DNA from: CAZGAQ01 sp964523405
GTDB taxonomy: Bacteria > Planctomycetota > Phycisphaerae > UBA1845 > Fen-1342
Direction: 5' to 3'
Assembly (NCBI GenBank): GCA_964523405.1
Contig: CAZGAQ010000012.1
Coordinates: 58,496-122,495, forward strand
Length of the DNA: 64,000 bases
This document shows, in pieces, positions 61,167-64,000 of this stretch. The first letter of the stretch is position 1. The number at the start of each line of letters is the position of its first letter. Below the pieces are notes generated by a model. It saw nothing but the letters and a program-made list of their open reading frames with translations, had not been told where the DNA came from and made no database searches. A program made the position numbers and the translations under genes.

Positions 61167-64000
61167 TTACGAACCGCGCGTGAACGTCGGGAATGCTTCC
61201 TCTTCCGCTTCCTTCTGGATCAGGATCTTGGCCTTCACCAGGATCAGCAGCGTCCGCGTGTCCTTCACCGTACTGGTGTTCGTGAACGCCCGCTTCAGCA
61301 CCGGAATCTTGCTGAGGATCGGAACGCCCGCTTCGAGCTCGACTTCGGCCGCCTGCTTGAAACCGCCCAGCAGTACCGTGCCGCCGTCCGGAATCGAAAC
61401 GGTGGTCGTGTATGTGATGCGGTTCTGCCGGGGCAGCAGCAGGAAGATGCTCGGCGAATTGCCGCTCCCCCGCTGCAGCTCGTAACGCTCGAACTCCGGC
61501 TCGCTCTGCTGCAGCAAGGCGATCGATAGCTTCGTGTAGCGCCGATCCGCGCTGATCACCGCCTGGACCCACATGCTCGTGCCCGCATTCGCGTCGGCCG
61601 GCACCGGACGCGGCAGGGCCGCATTCTCACCAACCACCGGCTCCAGGCTCGCAATGTAGCGCCGCACGGATTCCACGCGGATTTCGACGGCCTGACCATT
61701 GAGCAGGACCGCCCGCGGCGCCTGCACGATGCTCGAACGCGCGTTGGCTTGCGTCGCCCGGATCAGGAAGTCCACCTGCAGATTGTCCAGGAAGGACCCC
61801 GCAATGTTCAACGCCGGCGAAGTACCGCCCCGCTGTGACCACGAGCCCGGCACACCCGTGTTGATGCCCGAAGGATCGACCAGCGACATCGACGACTGCT
61901 GGGCCGAGATCGGCGTCGCCTCATCCCACGTCGGCAGCATCCCGCTCGACCGCGGAATCAGGCCCGCATTCCCGTATGGTTGCCCGGGCGTCGTCTGCGC
62001 CATCGGCACGCCGTACGCCGGCGTCGCCGGCACCGAGCCGATCCGCGAATACGTCCGCGGAATCAGCACTGGCGCCCCGGTAAACGGATCCACCAGGTCC
62101 GGCGCCCGGTCGTACCCGGCCGAACCACTGTTGAACACAAAGTCCAGGTCGACGCCGAACTGCTCCAGGAAGTTGTTCACGACATCCAGGAAGCGCGCCT
62201 CCACGCTGACCTGCAGGGCCTGCGTTTCGCGCAACTGCTTGAGCAGGTCCACCACCTGCCGATGCGCGTCCGACGTGTTGTAAATCAGGAGCTGACCGTT
62301 GAGGTCCTGGATCGAGCCCCCGCTCGTGCCGGCCCCGGCCTCGACCCACGAATCCGGCTCCACCGCGCCGCGAATGATCTCCTTGAGCTTCTGCATCTCG
62401 GCCTGACCACCCTGCTGATCCTGCTGTTGCTGGTTCTGATTCTGGTTGGTGTTGCCGAAGACGCTCTGCCCGCTGCCGCCACCGCTGGTCCCGCTCGAAC
62501 TCAGCCCCTGGTTATTCTGGCTGAAGTCCGGCCGCCCCGCCTGCGGCACCGTCGCCAGCAGATCCCGCACGTCGTAAATCAGGATGAGCTTGTCCTTGTT
62601 GAGCTTGTCCTTGGTCGCAATCCGCAGCAGACCGTCACCCACCGCAAACGACAGCTGCGTCTCCCCCCCGACCTGCGCCAGAATCTCCTTGAGCACCGTG
62701 CGCAGCTTCGGATTCGTCAGCTTGATCGAGACCGGCTTTTCCCGCGCGTTGCCCGTCAGCAGCGAGTCGTTCAGGTTCGTCCAGTCCACCGAGATGTTCG
62801 TCTTCGTCAGCTCGGTCAAGAAATCGATCACTTGCTCGAACGGCGTTTCATCAAACCGCACTTCCGGCAGCGTCTCGTCCAGCTTGCGGTTCAGCTCCAC
62901 ATCCTCGAACTTCGCGCCGGTCTGCACCCCTTCCGCCGTCCGCCGCGCCGTCAGCTCCAGCCAGTTCTTCGGATAGACGACGTCGTAATCCCATGGAATC
63001 AGCGACTCGTCCGCCTGCTGCAGCGCCCGCCGCTGCTCCGCGCCCTTGTCGCGATCGATCTGATCCTGCCGCCCGAATGCGCCGTAGTCTTCGGAAACAT
63101 CGAGCTGATACCGGGCCTTGGCGTTCCCTGGATCAATCCGCAGGATCTGCCGCAGCACCTCGGACGCTTCGTCGAAGCGCCGCTCGCGCCGCAGCTGCTC
63201 CGCCTGGTTGAAAAGCTGCTGCACGCTCTCCTGTTTCTGCTGCTCCAGAAGTTGCTTGCGCACCTTGATGCGATTCGCGATTTCCTCCCGCTCCTTCGTG
63301 GCGTTCGCCCGCTCAAACTCCGCCCGCGCCTGCTCCACTTCCTTCTGCAGGTCCTGCATCTCCGCCTTGGCCGTCTCGTACTTGGCCACCGGCTCCGCGT
63401 ATTTTGCCGCGGCCTCGATCGTCTGCAGCGCCGCGTCCGCATCCTGTTTGGCCGCCGCGAAATCGTTGCCTGCGATCGCCTCCCGGGCCTTGTTCGCCAG
63501 CGTCGTCGCCTGCGCCACCGCCCGTTGCCACTGCAGATCGTCCCGCAGCCGCAACTGCCCGGTCGGCGTCAGCCGCTGCGGCATCTCCGCCACGCTGTCC
63601 GCCGGGGCTGCCGGCGCAGCCGGGACCGCCGGCGCGGCACTGGTCGGCGGACTGCCCGCCGGCTGCGCACCCACCTCGTGCACCGGCCCCGCCTTTGTCG
63701 GTTCCACCACTCGCGTTTCCCGATGCTCCTCCACTGTGCCCTGCGGCCGGGCGGCATCGGCGAGTTTCTTCTTCTCCAGGATGCGGTTGTGCTGCTGCAG
63801 CGCCACGTCCCGCATCCCCGACCCCGCAAACTTGTTGTCCCCCACTGCCTGGTACAGCCGGTCAGCCGTTTCCCACTCGCCCGCCTCATAGGCGGCGTTG
63901 GCCGCCAGCAAATCCTGCCCGGCCTTCTCGCTGCCCTGAATCGCTTCCGGCAGCTTCGCCAGCAGCTCGTCGAACCGTTCGCGCTCCTCGTCGCTCAGGC
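61167..64000 (-). CDS. Secretin (GspD/PilQ-like), N-terminus cut by window edge
   Basis: About 943 residues visible; the start lies beyond the window. Outer-membrane channel of a type II secretion or type IV pilus system. TPR-like segments (LLAANAAYEAGEWETADRLYQAV) and a long coiled coil (AEMQDLQKEVEQARAEFERANATKEREEI) come first. An N0/N1-like domain follows (PVSIKLTNPKLRTVLKEILAQVG), then a Gln/Asn-rich linker (QNQNQQQQDQQGG) and the secretin domain. The secretin end is ITYTTTVSIPDGGTVLLGGFKQA and VPILSKIPVLKRAFTNTSTVKDTRTLLILVKAKIL, with the usual VPxLSxIPxLxxxF motif. Planctomycetes often have such long secretins. A strong terminator follows. Confidence 0.92.
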   Translation of the reverse strand, partial: LSDEERERFDELLAKLPEAIQGSEKAGQDLLAANAAYEAGEWETADRLYQAVGDNKFAGSGMRDVALQQHNRILEKKKLADAARPQGTVEEHRETRVVEPTKAGPVHEVGAQPAGSPPTSAAPAVPAAPAAPADSVAEMPQRLTPTGQLRLRDDLQWQRAVAQATTLANKAREAIAGNDFAAAKQDADAALQTIEAAAKYAEPVAKYETAKAEMQDLQKEVEQARAEFERANATKEREEIANRIKVRKQLLEQQKQESVQQLFNQAEQLRRERRFDEASEVLRQILRIDPGNAKARYQLDVSEDYGAFGRQDQIDRDKGAEQRRALQQADESLIPWDYDVVYPKNWLELTARRTAEGVQTGAKFEDVELNRKLDETLPEVRFDETPFEQVIDFLTELTKTNISVDWTNLNDSLLTGNAREKPVSIKLTNPKLRTVLKEILAQVGGETQLSFAVGDGLLRIATKDKLNKDKLILIYDVRDLLATVPQAGRPDFSQNNQGLSSSGTSGGGSGQSVFGNTNQNQNQQQQDQQGGQAEMQKLKEIIRGAVEPDSWVEAGAGTSGGSIQDLNGQLLIYNTSDAHRQVVDLLKQLRETQALQVSVEARFLDVVNNFLEQFGVDLDFVFNSGSAGYDRAPDLVDPFTGAPVLIPRTYSRIGSVPATPAYGVPMAQTTPGQPYGNAGLIPRSSGMLPTWDEATPISAQQSSMSLVDPSGINTGVPGSWSQRGGTSPALNIAGSFLDNLQVDFLIRATQANARSSIVQAPRAVLLNGQAVEIRVESVRRYIASLEPVVGENAALPRPVPADANAGTSMWVQAVISADRRYTKLSIALLQQSEPEFERYELQRGSGNSPSIFLLLPRQNRITYTTTVSIPDGGTVLLGGFKQAAEVELEAGVPILSKIPVLKRAFTNTSTVKDTRTLLILVKAKILIQKEAEEEAFPTFTRGS

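Noticed and set aside
1..64000. tRNA, rRNA or riboswitch genes
   Set aside because: None recognised by eye on either strand; a covariance-model search (tRNAscan-type, Rfam) would be needed to exclude small RNAs.

Overview
The window is about 64 kb of GC-rich, gene-dense bacterial DNA. It most likely comes from a planctomycete (Planctomycetota, perhaps class Phycisphaerae). Pointers are a small basic protein of the kind shared by the Planctomycetes-Verrucomicrobia-Chlamydiae group next to rnc, a PA14 + DUF1080 secreted protein, a GH106-like glycosidase, a YdjY-like protein, C-terminal zinc ribbons of the form CRRCGYDLTGN...CPECG, and many secreted or lipoprotein products without a known family. 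A NAD(P)H-linked [FeFe]-hydrogenase cluster under a Rex operator indicates fermentative or facultatively anaerobic life. No rRNA, tRNA, CRISPR array, prophage or intact insertion sequence was seen. Both edges cut a gene: aspA on the left (C-terminus missing) and a secretin on the right (N-terminus missing).

Layout. 1-12.6 kb: aspartate ammonia-lyase, a two-gene ABC-2 exporter, a zinc-ribbon membrane protein, a large exported glycoside hydrolase, a linalool dehydratase/isomerase-like protein overlapping a small membrane protein, a PA14 + DUF1080 protein and a small unknown. 12.6-22.3 kb: a leftward six-gene operon coding for three SPFH/band-7 membrane proteins in tandem (one with a large polytopic N-terminal region), an ABC ATPase, its permease and a 738-aa anchored protein; a second ABC-2 permease diverges from it. 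23.6-36.7 kb: a heavy-metal P-type ATPase, the small basic protein and divergent rnc, cheW, an Rrf2 regulator, murG, a rhodanese, secreted proteins, and an MBOAT acyltransferase overlapping an L,D-transpeptidase gene. 36.7-40.4 kb: a gene-poor, repeat-rich interval with an SGNH hydrolase and one small unknown.

40.4-52.1 kb: the hydrogenase regulon, all leftward in the order rex, hndA, hndC, hndD, a hydrogenase-like domain fused to a histidine kinase, a lone receiver, a receiver-kinase, hydE, hydG. A sigma70-type promoter with an 18-bp Rex operator lies in front of rex. The cluster thus couples an electron-transferring hydrogenase to NADH sensing (Rex), to a probable H2 or redox-sensing two-component pathway, and to two of the three H-cluster maturases; hydF is not in the window. 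52.2-58.4 kb: a TraB/GumN-like lipoprotein diverges from a TetR-RND efflux operon with a perfect 18-bp palindrome in the shared promoter region. 58.4-64 kb: a lipoprotein, a receiver protein, a YdjY-like protein and a secretin with a strong terminator.

Functions come from reading motifs and remembered family features; no database search was run. Starts were moved to the codon with the best ribosome binding site or best family match, and each such choice is stated.
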